The notes under the pieces are model-generated. The model saw only the letters and a program-made list of their open reading frames with translations. It ran no database searches and had not been told where the DNA came from. Of a stretch of DNA of 33,325 nt, positions 11,400-21,900 are shown one piece after another (position 1 is the first letter of the stretch; each line of letters starts with the position of its first letter). Location of the stretch: NCBI GenBank assembly GCA_001430745.1, contig KQ481938.1, positions 1,114,435 through 1,147,759 of the forward strand, read 5' to 3'. The stretch is from Auxenochlorella pyrenoidosa. Its lineage: Eukaryota; Chlorophyta; Trebouxiophyceae; Chlorellales; Chlorellaceae. The translations under genes and the position numbers were made by a program.

Positions 11400-11644
11400 A
11401 GCGGGGTCGCGCCACCTGCACCAGCGCTCCCCTGCCAACCACAAATGCGTGAGGACGAATGATCGGATCCACTGAAGACCCCTGCAAGCTCTCCAAGAGT
11501 ACATCCCGAATTGCAGGACAGGCGTAACACGGCCAGGCTGCAATCCAGCCAGATGGCGTGCAAGCACTGTTTGCGATCGATTGCCGACAATCGAAGACGT
11601 TGCTCGTTGCCAGAGAGGCGACGAGGAGCTCCCCTTAATCACAC
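11400..11644. promoter_or_regulatory. Divergent promoter region, glycosidase and APE2
   Basis: Only 245 bp separate the two start codons, which point away from each other, so this segment must hold both promoters and 5' UTRs. A short palindrome (CGATTG, CCGA spacer, CAATCG) lies at 11578-11593, about 50 bp before the APE2 ATG. I see no clear TATA box. Confidence 0.5.
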
Positions 11645-14600
11645 ATGGCGTCTTCGGGCTGCCGGCTTCTGGTTTGGAATATAAACTCACTGGTGAGTGC
11701 GATTGTGAAAACAATGATGAGCTGTCGGAGCTTCCTCACTGCTGTGGCCGGTTGCCGCCGCTGCCGCCGCTGCCACTCTGCGCTGCTGCCACTGTGTTCT
11801 GCACCGTCCACAGCCAGTGCTCCTCTACTCCCTTGCCTGCTCCTTCAGGTGCCCACTGTGCGCAATGCGGTGCTGAAGTACGGCAGCTGGCGTGGCTTCT
11901 TTGATGAGCATCGCATAGATATTGCGTGCTTCCAGGTGCGCAGGCGCCATGGCAGGCACCCATCACAGTGCGCTCCGCAGTGCCCAGGTTTTGCCCACCC
12001 CACCCCGCCTTTGCCACAAGCCGCTCGTAAGCTACCCGCACCTCACCCCACGCCCCTGCACCAGCAGCAGGCAGAGTGCGCCCCCGCCACACCCATCCCA
12101 GCAGGAGTCCAAGGTGATTGAGGACAAACTGACCAAGGAGCTGGTTTGCGTGGAGGGCTACCAGAGCTGCTGGGCCATCTCGCGGTGAGGGAGGCCAGGG
12201 CAAGCCGGGGGCCGGCTGGCGCTGCCGCTGCCGCCAGGTGCACTCAGACGTCTGTGGGCGCACGCATCTGTTGGCCGCATCGTGCGGCGTCAGGCCGGCA
12301 GAGCTTGTTCGGGAAGGCAAGGCACCCTGCTCGAGTGCAGCAGGCACGGCCATCGCCTGCCGCTGCCTGCGCTGCCTGCGGGTCATGGGGCAGGGCAGGG
12401 CGCCGCTGCTCCCAGCTCTCTGCAGGCGGGGCCTGCTGACGCACCTGGATGTTGCACCTGGGCCATGGGCGCTGCTCTCGCTGCACCGGTCTGGCTGCAG
12501 GGAGAAGAAGGGCTACTCGGGGGTCACCACTTATGGCTCCGAGGCCTTTGCCCCGCTCAGCTACGAGGCTGACTGCCTGGGGGCCGGGGGAGAGGAGGAG
12601 GATCTGGACCGGGAGGGCAGGTGGGCCTCGAGAGGGAGGTGGCAGGGCTCTGCAAGGGCCGTAAGCGTGGGTGCCGAGGGGCGGATGCTGGCGCAAACAC
12701 ACCCGCGCCCGTGCTCGTTGCTTGCCACCCCTCGCATGCCGCGCCCCAGCCCCGGGGAGGGTGCCCCTGTGGCCCGCTGCAGCCCCTCCCTGCGTTGCAT
12801 CCCTTGCCCGCCACGCATGCCGTCTCCGAGCCGTGCACGCTCCCGCACCTGCCTGCAGGGTCGTGGTCACCGATCACGAACACTTTATGCTGGTGAACGT
12901 GTACGTCCCCAACGCCGGCGACCGCCCCGACCGCTCCCGCCTGCCCTTCAAGCTGCGCTGGCTTGCGGCGCTCAAGCGCAAGGTGGACGCCCTGGCAGCG
13001 GCTGGCAGAGAGGTGAGGCGCTTGCGCGCCTGTGCATGCAGGAGAGGCACGGCAGGGCCCGCTGCAGAGCATCGTACAGCTGGCAACTGGCGTCCCGGCT
13101 GCATGCTCCCACGACAGCGGGTTCAAGGTGGCCTGGCTTGCGGGCTCAGGCTGAGCTACCCCCGACCACCCACGCCCTCCACTCTGTGGTGCCCATGGCC
13201 GACAGGTGCTGCTAGTGGGCGACTTCAACATACCGGCAGAGCCGCGAGACATCCACCCCACCCTGGGCCCGTACGAGGATCTGTACAGCCGGGAGGAGCA
13301 GGCGGCCCTCCAGGCGCTGACCGACAGCTACACGGGTGGGGCCGGCTGCTAGGAGCGGGTCTGGCGCGCCCGCGCTGAGGGGCAAAGAGCCCTCTGCAGT
13401 GAGCGACATGTGCGGCGCTGGCTGTTCGCTGCATGGCTGCAGCGGGGGTTGTGTTGGGCAGCGGAGGCGTGCGGCGGGAGGAGCCATGGTGCTCATGGCG
13501 GTGCAGGGTGCCGGCCAGTGCCATGGTCGCTAGTCGCCTGCTGCTCTCTTTGCCAGCTTGCCTGCCTTTGACGGGCCCCCGCCAGCAGATGTGTGGCGCC
13601 ACTTGCACCCGGAGGAGAGCAGCACCTACACCGTGTGGAACGAGAAGACCAGCGCCCGCGCCTTCAATCAGGTGAGGGGAAGCCGGCCCAGCAGCAATAG
13701 GCTGGCCAGGCCCCCAGCCCTCTTTGCATGCACGTGCCGCTGTGGGCAGGGCTAGGAGGGCACGCAGCGCCGCGTGTGGAGCTTCCTGTCTGGCATGTGG
13801 CTCCTGATGCGGCCTCAGCGCATGCGCGCTGCCCCAGCATCACATCTGGTGCGGCGCGCCGCCTAGCCCTGCAGGGCCTGAGGATCGACTACGTTCTGTG
13901 CACGCCCGGCCTGCTGAGGCGGGTGGTCTCCTGCGAGGTGCTCTCCTCCGAGGTGCTGCCGCCCAAGTGGAGCGACCACGCAGGTGGGCGGGCCTGGTGC
14001 ACCGTACGTGAGGGGCAGGGGGCGGCAGAGAGTGCCGCTCGGGGTTGAAGCAGAACGCAGAGATATTTGCAGGCTGCGCCGCCCACAACACTCCTTGCTG
14101 CTGCTTCGCTTGCTGTTTGCGAGCGCCGCATCTTCCTCTCCCTTCATGCTGTCGCCGCCCACTTACAAATTTGTGCACAAAATCTGCCCGCTTCGGGGGC
14201 CATGCACTCCATTTTGAAAACCGTGCAGCATTTGGCACCCTGCAGGCATCCTGCTGGAACTGCGCGACCTGCCCCCGCTGCCGCCCCACCCGCCATGCCA
14301 GCACTGGCAGCGCCTGCACCGCCGCTTCAACCCGCCCAACCGGATTGCCAGCCTGTTTGCGGGCAAGAAACGGCAGGCCGAGGGCGGCGCCAGCAGCGCA
14401 GCAGCTGCAGCAGCAGCCTCACCAGCTGGCAGCGGGGCTGCAGCAGCTAAAGATAGCAAGGGCGCAGGAGCGGGGCAGCCAGCTGCCACAGAGGCGCAGC
14501 ATGGCGCTGGGGAGGCGCAGCAGCAGAAGAAGGCTCGACTCGGTAGTGGGCCGCCTCCCAGCAGCGGTGCTGCAGGAGGCAGCCAGCAGAGCAGCCAACT

Positions 14601-14781
14601 TGCGGGCAGCCAGGAGGCTGGGGCAGCACCAGCAGAACCGGCGGGAGCGCAGCAGCAGCAAGCCAAGGGCAGTAGCGGTGGCGGGAAGCAGAGCAAACGA
14701 AGCAGCAAGCTTGGTAAGCAGCAGAAGCAGCAGCCAGAGACTGGGCAGCCAAGTATTGGCTCGTTCTTCAGCAAGAAGTGA
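11645..14781 (+). CDS. APE2: AP endonuclease 2 (ExoIII/APE2 family) with C-terminal PIP box
   Basis: DNA-repair nuclease acting at abasic sites and damaged 3' ends, with the PCNA clamp as expected partner. Exons: 11645-11692, 11849-11935, 12105-12184, 12501-12620, 12859-13012, 13206-13335, 13586-13671, 13875-13983, 14246-14781, giving about 449 aa. Active-site motifs of the ExoIII fold are present: VWNIN (Asn12), CFQESK (metal-binding Glu46), VNVYVPNAG, VGDFNI (Asp169, Asn171), RIDYVL and WSDHAG (Asp269, His270). The insert ending LDREGR in exon 4 is typical of APE2 rather than APE1. Residues from about 320 on are Ala/Gln/Ser/Gly-rich and end in QPSIGSFF, a textbook PCNA-interaction motif, three residues from the stop. 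The C-terminal GRF zinc finger found in many APE2 proteins is absent. Exon 7 begins at a CAGCAG acceptor pair (13586 or 13589). An upstream acceptor at 13553 would break the frame. Confidence 0.92.
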
Positions 14782-15095
14782 TGCTCGCTGTGCTGCAAAT
14801 ACAAGAATTGAATGTCAGATTGAATGGAGTGCGGGTCAGACGACGTGAAGAACTTGCAGGCGTGGGCACATGGTGCATCCTAGGAAGGACCCTCCCAGAA
14901 CCGCGGTAGGTTAATGCGTGAGATCGATGCTGTGGAGAGTTGGTCGAGCTGGCATTCCTTCGCTCATCACAGGTGTGCCATGTCGTGATGTCGCCGCTGG
15001 GCGGGTCGTGCATCTTCCTGGAAGACTTCCAGCTGGTTGGCTGCGGAGCATCGATCGCTGCATCTTCGTCTCTTGTAAGTACTCACCTTGCGATC
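14782..15095. other. Intergenic between APE2 and the first paralogue
   Basis: These 314 bp separate two plus-strand genes. I see no coding exon, no TGTAA near the APE2 stop and no clear TATA box. A GTAAGT at 15074-15079, just before the next ATG, could mark a short 5' UTR intron or alternative first exon, but nothing confirms it. Confidence 0.45.
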
Positions 15096-18000
15096 ATGGG
15101 GAAGGGTAAGCCATCGGAAGCGCCTGCGGCGCCTGACCAGGCTGTGCCGCCGCCCGCTGAGGCGGGGGTCTGCGTGATCTGTTCTGAAGTTATCGACAAG
15201 GGGGACGAAGAGTTCATGGAAGGTAAGCAGGCCGGGTTCGGGCCCGCAGAGAGGCAGAACGAAACCTTGATTGCAGTTTGTGCAGCCTATTGCTGTCGCC
15301 AAGTGCTTTGCGCTCTGAAGAGGTGCTGCAGTGGGCTGACTGGCGCCCCGGGTGCGCTCCTTGTGCCCTCTGCCTCGCCGCTGCGGCCCGCAGCCCGCCG
15401 CCTGCGTCCACCCCTCTCCCAGAGCGTCTGTCCCTTCTCTCGAGTTGACTGGTCATCTCTCTCACTGCAGTTGGCTGCTCACGCTGCGGCCGCTGGAGCC
15501 TGCACATGGACTGCGGAGTTGGCTACCTGGAAGAGTACATCAGTGAGCCTGTTTGTTTTGCAAGCAGCGGGAACCGGCCTGCGGCATTGCTTTCCTGTCC
15601 TTCGGGGTCGCTGTGCCAGCCAGGCGGTTGTTACTGTGGCTCCTGAAGTGCCTGAAAAACAGTTGCCGGGGATGTGCCTGGTCTCTGGTGGCCTCAATGG
15701 CCGCGGGACGCATGTGCCAACGCCCACACCTGTCGCTGGCATGCAAATGCTGTCCATTACATGCCTCCCACCTGCAGAACGCGACAAGACCAGCTCGGTG
15801 TGCGTTCAGAAATACAAGGCAAGCAAGCTGCGCGGCTTGTTTGCATGCTGTCAGGACGCCGGCGTTGCTGTGCGCCTCCTTCCTTCTCCTTTTGCTGGTG
15901 TTCTGGGCAGCCAACTGAGGGGCAGCCGCTTGGGCAAGTTTATTGCAACAGGGCATTGCACGTGGCGGCAAAGCGTCCCCTGCCGCCTTCCTGCGTGGCT
16001 GCAGACACTCGTGTCCAAGCGCCCAAAGTACTTTTTCTCCAACGAGGGAGTGAAGTGCCCGCGCAAGGCCGGCAGCGGCGTGCAGACGGTGCCTGGCAGC
16101 AAAAAGTCAAAGGAGAAGGCCAAGGTGGTGGCTGGCGGCTGCCCTGGCACCTGCATCGGCGAGTGACCAGGGGGGCGGGCCAGCTGCGGCCCGCTGCCGC
16201 TGCCGCAGTGCCCGCTAGCTGGCGGCCGCGCTCCCCAATGCAACCATTGCTGCCACGGTAGCTCTGCCTGCCTGCTTGCTTTGGACAGCCGCCTGCGGGT
16301 TGACCTCACCCCTGGGCTCCGCCCCGCAGATGCCGACATCATCAAGCCTGCCAAGCCAGCGCCCGCGCCTCTCCCGCAGCCCGCCTGCCCCGCGAAACAG
16401 CCGGCGGCGGCAAAGCAGCAGCAACAACAGCAGAAGGAGCAGCTGCCCGCGCTGGCGGGGGTGCGCCGCAAGAAGGGAAGGCCTCCCGCCCTCCCGACCA
16501 CGCCTCTCCACAAGCCCGCTTCCGCGGCTGCCAGCGTCGGCGGCGGCCGTGCCGCGCTCGCTGCGGCCCTCTCGGGCTCTGCAGGCACCCCTTCCCCCGC
16601 TGCTGGCAAGCCGGCAGCAAGGCAGGCAGGGGCCCAGGCTGGGTCCTCTGGAGGGGCGTGGACGGGTCGCCCGCCTGGCAAGCCCCGGCCCCCTGAGCTC
16701 ACGCTGTGCCACGACGAGGAGGAGTGCCGGCTGTTCAACTGCCCCCGCGCACACTCCCAGGAGAGGCCCCTCGACAGCTTGCTGGCGTGAGGGAGGAGGG
16801 AGCGGTTGTAGACGTGCAGCCATGTGACAATTGGGAGCCGCCTCACAGGTGGCAGGTTGCATGGATCAGGTTGTCCTGCCAACTGCTGGGACCCCCCATG
16901 AGTGCAATGTTGCTGATGCCGCCCTCCTCTGCCCTCCTCTGCACCGCCGCCCCACAGGCTGAGCTACGGCAGCGCGAGCAGGAGTGGGTTGAGTGGGAGG
17001 CTGAGGAGGAGGAAGGATACCAGGAGGTGAGGGTCCTGGTATCCCATGCTTGGTGCGGGCAGATCGGGTAGGCAGGGAAGCAGCAGGTGACCGCACAGCC
17101 GGCGGCCGCAAAGCAGACTGTGTGAGCACCCCCCTGTTTCACACTCTGCTTCCCAGTCGCTGCCCGCCCAGCAGGAAGCGTTGGAAGCTGCCCCGGAGAG
17201 CTGGCCCAGCCTGACAGGCCAAGCCGAGGCGGCCACAGAGGCTGCCGCAGGGGCAGCAGTGGTGCCGCCGCCCGTCCCGCAGCCGCTACCGCTGGGGACC
17301 GCACCCGGGGCAGCCCCAGGGGGCGCTGCTGCCGCCTGGGGCGCCCCGTCGGGGGCCCCGGCAGGGCCCTCCTTCTCCCAAATGGCGGCCTGCCAGTTCC
17401 CGGCCATGCAAGAGTGCGTGGGCGCACTCCTCCTCATGGGCTTTCCACACGAGGCGGCGGTGGCGGCGGCGCGCGCGGCAGGTGCGGACGCCGAGGCAGC
17501 GGCGGCGCTGATTCTGGAGCAGCAGCGCGCCGGCATGTGGCAGCAGCAGGAGCCGGCTGGCAATGTTCCGGGGTGAGGCGACTGTTTGAGCACACTCCGC
17601 GCCCGCTGAGGGGGTATCTGGCAGCAGGAGGAGGCTCGGCGCTCGGCCCCCGGCATGTCCTGCCTCCTCCCCAGGGCACTCACCTCACCTTACTGCGCTC
17701 TCAACTGCCTGTCTGGCAGCCCCGCAGCTACCGCCACCGCGCTGCCGCCCTGCCTACAAGATCTCTCTCGATCTGCCTGCAGGGGGTGTGGGTGCATGAT
17801 CTGTCCAGCGTTCACAACACTCACACCCTCCCACGGGCGTTGACCTTCCACTTGGCATGCCCTCGCATCTGCAGGGATGCCAGTGATGAGGACTTGGTGG
17901 CAATGCTGATGGCGGTCGATGCTGGCAGCAGCGAGTTTGCGTCTCGGCTGCAACCTCAGCCCGAGGCGCAGGCCCTCGCAAGCAAACACAAGGCAGCCAG

Positions 18001-18739
18001 CTGGGGCGCCCTGCCTGCCACCACAGACGACACCAGGGAATCAGGCAGCCCGTGGGGCCAGGCTGCTGTGGAACAGGCCATCTGGAGTGCTGGCGCCGAG
18101 CCTGCGGCCAGCTGGGGTTCAGCATCTGAGCTGGGAGCGCAAGGGCCGGCTGCGACCGGCCCCTGGCATGGAGGTCTGCTGGGCGCCTCTTCCCCTGTGG
18201 AGGCCAGCTGGCAGCAGCCCCCCGTGGCGGTGCACGACCAGCTGCTGAGCCTGTCGGGAACGCCCAGCAGCCAGCAGCAGCCAGCAGCAGTCGCCCAGCA
18301 CCCAGCATTTAGCTTTCCATCGGACATCCAGCACAGCCTCGGCTCGATTCCCAACACCCCGCAGCCAGGGCAGCAGCAGGCCAGTGCTCTGGCCACGCCG
18401 CTTGGTGGCCAGCTGCCACAGCCCCTGCAGCCCCACACGCCAGCCTGGGGTGTTGCAGGTCCCGCCGGCCTGCTGCCGCCCGCCCCGCATGCAGGCTCTG
18501 CTTATGACGAGGGCTTTGCTGCTGGCCTCAGGGCTGCTCAAGCGCAGGCAGCAGCGGCGCACGCGCCAGCAAACCAGGCCTGGCACCAGCAGCACGCCAA
18601 CCTGGCCAGTCATCCTCTTAGCATGCCCAGCCAGTCAGGCACCCCGCTGTTGCCCATCCAGCTGCCTCCAAAGGCGGCAGCGGCGGGCGAGGATGGAGTG
18701 CTCGACGATTTGCTGTCCCTGATGGGCATCGCCTCCTGA
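15096..18739 (+). CDS. PHD/RING-like + CCCH + UBA + Trp-rich protein, tandem paralogue 1
   Basis: I know no named family with this architecture. Exons: 15096-15222, 15471-15542, 15778-15818, 16005-16158, 16330 to about 16786, 16958-17026, 17157-17572, 17875-18739, giving about 732 aa. Domains: a cross-brace-like Cys-His set (C26, C29, C45, C48, H54, C57, C98, C126, C130); a Lys/Pro/Gln-rich linker with RRKKGRP; a C-x5-C-x4-C-x3-H finger (about 258-273), the spacing of Nab2-type poly(A)-binding fingers; an acidic segment; ESWPSL; a UBA domain (about 386-430, with LLLMGF); then a disordered tail with SWG, PWG, IWS, PWHG and SWQ. It ends LDDLLSLMGIAS. Introns 3 and 4 look GC-AG. The exon 5-6 junction is uncertain: a GT donor (16787) gives phase 2, but the exon at 16958 needs phase 0. 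A GC donor at 16785, a micro-exon near 16849, or the TGA at 16788-16790 as a true stop are alternatives. The paralogue favours one gene. Confidence 0.75.
15819..16004 (+). other. Paralogue 1 intron 3, GC-AG type
   Basis: The exon ends VQKYK at AAG and is followed by GCAAGC, a near-consensus GC donor. The acceptor is GGCTGCAG before TLVSKRPKYFF. The joined protein aligns with paralogue 2 (AKLK then VQVRQRPRLFF). Confidence 0.75.
16159..16329 (+). other. Paralogue 1 intron 4, GC-AG type
   Basis: The donor reads TGCATCG then GCGAGT. The homologous site in paralogue 2 (19732) reads TGCATAG then GTGAGG, the same phase-1 position with a normal GT. Without the GC donor the protein would stop two codons later. 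With it, the frame continues into ADIIKPAKPAP, matching AEAVKPVKEPP of the paralogue. Confidence 0.8.
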
Positions 18740-18988
18740 ATTCAGTCCAAGTGCATTGCGCAACCCCTGTAAATGAACAGACACGACGTGCTCGCAGCGT
18801 TTTGATTGGAAGCTGAAGGATGCGTCGGGGGGTCCCCGACTGCACAGCAGCGTGGCGCCGGGCGTAGCACGGCCCGAGCATGCCAGCAATGCAGCCTCTG
18901 TTCATCATGCTACACTTGACATCCTCTTAAGTTGCTCGAATAGGAACTGCCTGAAGCACAACAGGCGAGCAGGCCACCCTTTGAGAGG
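18740..18988. other. Intergenic between the tandem paralogues
   Basis: Only 249 bp separate the stop of paralogue 1 from the ATG of paralogue 2, on the same strand. It must hold the end of one transcript and the promoter of the other. I see no TATA-like box. Confidence 0.5.
18768..18772 (+). terminator. Putative TGTAA polyadenylation signal, paralogue 1
   Basis: TGTAA is the usual poly(A) signal in chlorophyte algae. This copy lies 29 nt after the stop codon, which would make an unusually short 3' UTR, so it may be coincidental. Confidence 0.35.
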
Positions 18989-21900
18989 ATGCCCAAGGCT
19001 GCGGCGCCCCAGGAGGCTCCCGAGCGTCCACCCCCGGCGCCAAAGGGCATCTGTGTGCTCTGTGGCGATCCGACCACCGGCGATGAGCACCTGTCGGGTG
19101 AGGAGCGCGGAGATCAACCGTGATGGCGCCAATTCGAACGCCGACACACTGCGACCATCTATTTGACGTCGATACGAGCGATGCGATGGGTTCATAGGGG
19201 CGCGAGGTCACGCTCAACGCCTCTGGAAGTGCCGCCGCCCTATCGCTGGCCGCCGCGCCCGCTTGCCGCCTCGATTGCTCACGATGCCGCAATGTTCACC
19301 CACCCGCAGTGGAGTGCTCGCGCTGCGGGCCATTTGAGGTGCACACAGAGTGCGGCGTCAACTACCTGCAGAGCTGGGTGGCCTCTGTGCACACCAACCG
19401 GGGCGCGCTGGCCAAGCTCAAGGTCGGAGCAGAGCGACTACCTTGGCTGTGCCTGTTGCAATCCTGATGCCGCTGCCCTGTGGAGCATTACACTGGCGGC
19501 CAGTCACGCTTGAGCCGCCTGTCCACATTCAAACGGCGATCAATTGTGGCTTTCATGACTGTCACCGTCACCCAACCCTACTGCTGTCCCGGCCTGCCCC
19601 TCTGGCACAGGTGCAAGTGCGGCAGCGGCCGCGCCTGTTCTTCAACAACGAGGGCGTGCGCTGCCCACGGGGCAGCTTTGCCGCCAAAGGGGTACCGGCA
19701 GCAGCCGGCAGCTGCAGCGGCACATGCATAGGTGAGGCACCACAGGCATGCACAGGGGAAGGTCGGCAGCAGGGGGCGCCACGCCGTGCAGAGCAGGGAA
19801 TGGCGGGGCAGGCAGCCTGAGCTTGTTGACCCGACACGAGCCTCCTCCATGCAGCCTGGCACGACACATCTGGGACGCACCTGCATGGCTTGACCCTGGC
19901 CGCCCTGCCTGAAACCCACGTTTGTCAGGTGCCGAGGCTGTGAAGCCTGTGAAGGAGCCACCGCCGCCGCTGCCGGCCATCCAGCCCACGCACAGCGCCC
20001 CCAGGCAGCAGGCCGCGGGCAGCGCGGCGGGGGGCCGCAGGCAGGGCAAGTTTGGCAAGGCCTCTGCGGGGCGATCCGTGGGCGTCACCCCTCGAGCAAG
20101 CCAAGGAGGCATCGGTGCTGTCCGCGGGGGCAGCTTTGGAGGCAGCTTTGGCGGCGGCTTCAGCTACAACTGGGACGAGGACGACTACACCGAGGAGCCG
20201 TCTGGGCCCAGGGCTCTGGACCTTGGAGCCTTCCTGAAGCTGCCAGTTCGGCAGCAGTCTCAGGTGCTGTCTGAGGGCTGGGGCAGGGCTGTTGGCTGGG
20301 CGATTCCATGTCGAGGGCCACTGAGCGCTGGCACTCAGCACTCAAGGGCTGGCAGTGGGTGAGAGATTGCAGTGCTGCTTCCACGGCGCAACTCCTCATG
20401 CCTGATGGATCGGTCATGATCCCCACCCCTCTGCCCGCCTGTGTGTGATGAATCCTCAGGGCGACGGGTATGAGGAGCAGGAGGAGGAGGCAGAGTATGC
20501 GTATGAGAATGCAGGGGAGGAGGGAGAGCACTGGCAGGTGAGGCAAGGCCCGGGGCAGCGGCAGCCTGCCTCGTGGTGTGCCCGGCGTCCCACGCCGTGC
20601 AAGGCTGGCCAGCTTTCATTCTATGGAGTTTATCCAGGCTCCAGACCTGTGAGGCAGCCTGTGAGGCAGACAGGATTCCAAGGGCGAGGCAGCCACGACC
20701 CTCTGTGCCACATTCCGGTGCAGGAGGGGCCGCCAGGTGAGCAGGCCTGGCCCAGCCTGGCCGGCGGCCCATCCTCGGAGCCATCAGGCGGCTGGCCTGC
20801 AGAGGCCGAGACCGCAGAGCCAGCGGCGCGCTCAGGGCCGGCATGGGGCGGGGGCGGCGGGGGCGCTGCCCCCAGCAGCGTTTGGTCGGCTGGAGCTGCC
20901 GACGTCCTGCACGACCTGAAGCGCACCGCATGCATTGAGGAGCTGCGCAGTGAGGGGTAGGGGGGGGGATGTCGGTGAGTGGGTGGAGGTGGTGGGGGTG
21001 GTGGTGGGTGATGGTGGGGGTGGTGTGTGTGTGTGTGTGTGTGGTGGTGGTGGTGCTGGCGGGGGGGTGGGGGGGGGGGGGGGGGGGGCGTCGAGGTNNN
21101 NNNNNNNNNNNNNNNNNNNNNNNNNNNNNNNNNNNNNNNNNNNNNNNNNNNNNNNNNNNNNNNNNNNNNNNNNNNNNNNNNNNNNNNNNNNNNNNNNNNN
21201 NNNNNNNNNNNNNNNNNNNNNNNNNNNNNNNNNNNNNNNNNNNNNNNNNNNNNNNNNNNNNNNNNNNNNNNNNNNNNNNNNNNNNNNNNNNNNNNNNNNN
21301 NNNNNNNNNNNNNNNNNNNNNNNNNNNNNNNNNNNNNNNNNNNNNNNNNNNNNNNNNNNNNNNNNNNNNNNNNNNNNNNNNNNNNNNNNNNNNNNNNNNN
21401 NNNNNNNNNNNNNNNNNNNNNNNNNNNNNNNNNNNNNNNNNNNNNNNNNNNNNNNNNNNNNNNNNNNNNNNNNNNNNNNNNNNNNNNNNNNNNNNNNNNN
21501 NNNNNNNNNNNNNNNNNNNNNNNNNNNNNNNNNNNNNNNNNNNNNNNNNNNNNNNNNNNNNNNNNNNNNNNNNNNNNNNNNNNNNNNNNNNNNNNNNNNN
21601 NNNNNNNNNNNNNNNNNNNNNNNNNNNNNNNNNNNNNNNNNNNNNNNNNNNNNNNNNNNNGAATGGACCCTGCTGTGGAGCCTCGTCCTGTCTCAACATG
21701 GCTGGTTGGAAAGCTTGGCGTACCTGCATGCCGGACTTACTCCATGGCGGCCTAGCAGCCTGCCTTCCCCCCTGCGTGCTCGCCTGCGTGCAGGGCAGCT
21801 GCTTCGGAAAGCGCCTCACGGCCTGCATCGACGGCTGCTGATGCAAGTGCGGCCTCCCCAAAACTCCCCTCCCATGCCTGCAGGCTGCGGCTGCTCGCAT

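Noticed and set aside
16005..16166. Stop codon after CIGE as the true end of paralogue 1
   Set aside because: Paralogue 2 splices at exactly this position and continues with similar sequence, and the CCCH, UBA and tail exons downstream are matched in order.
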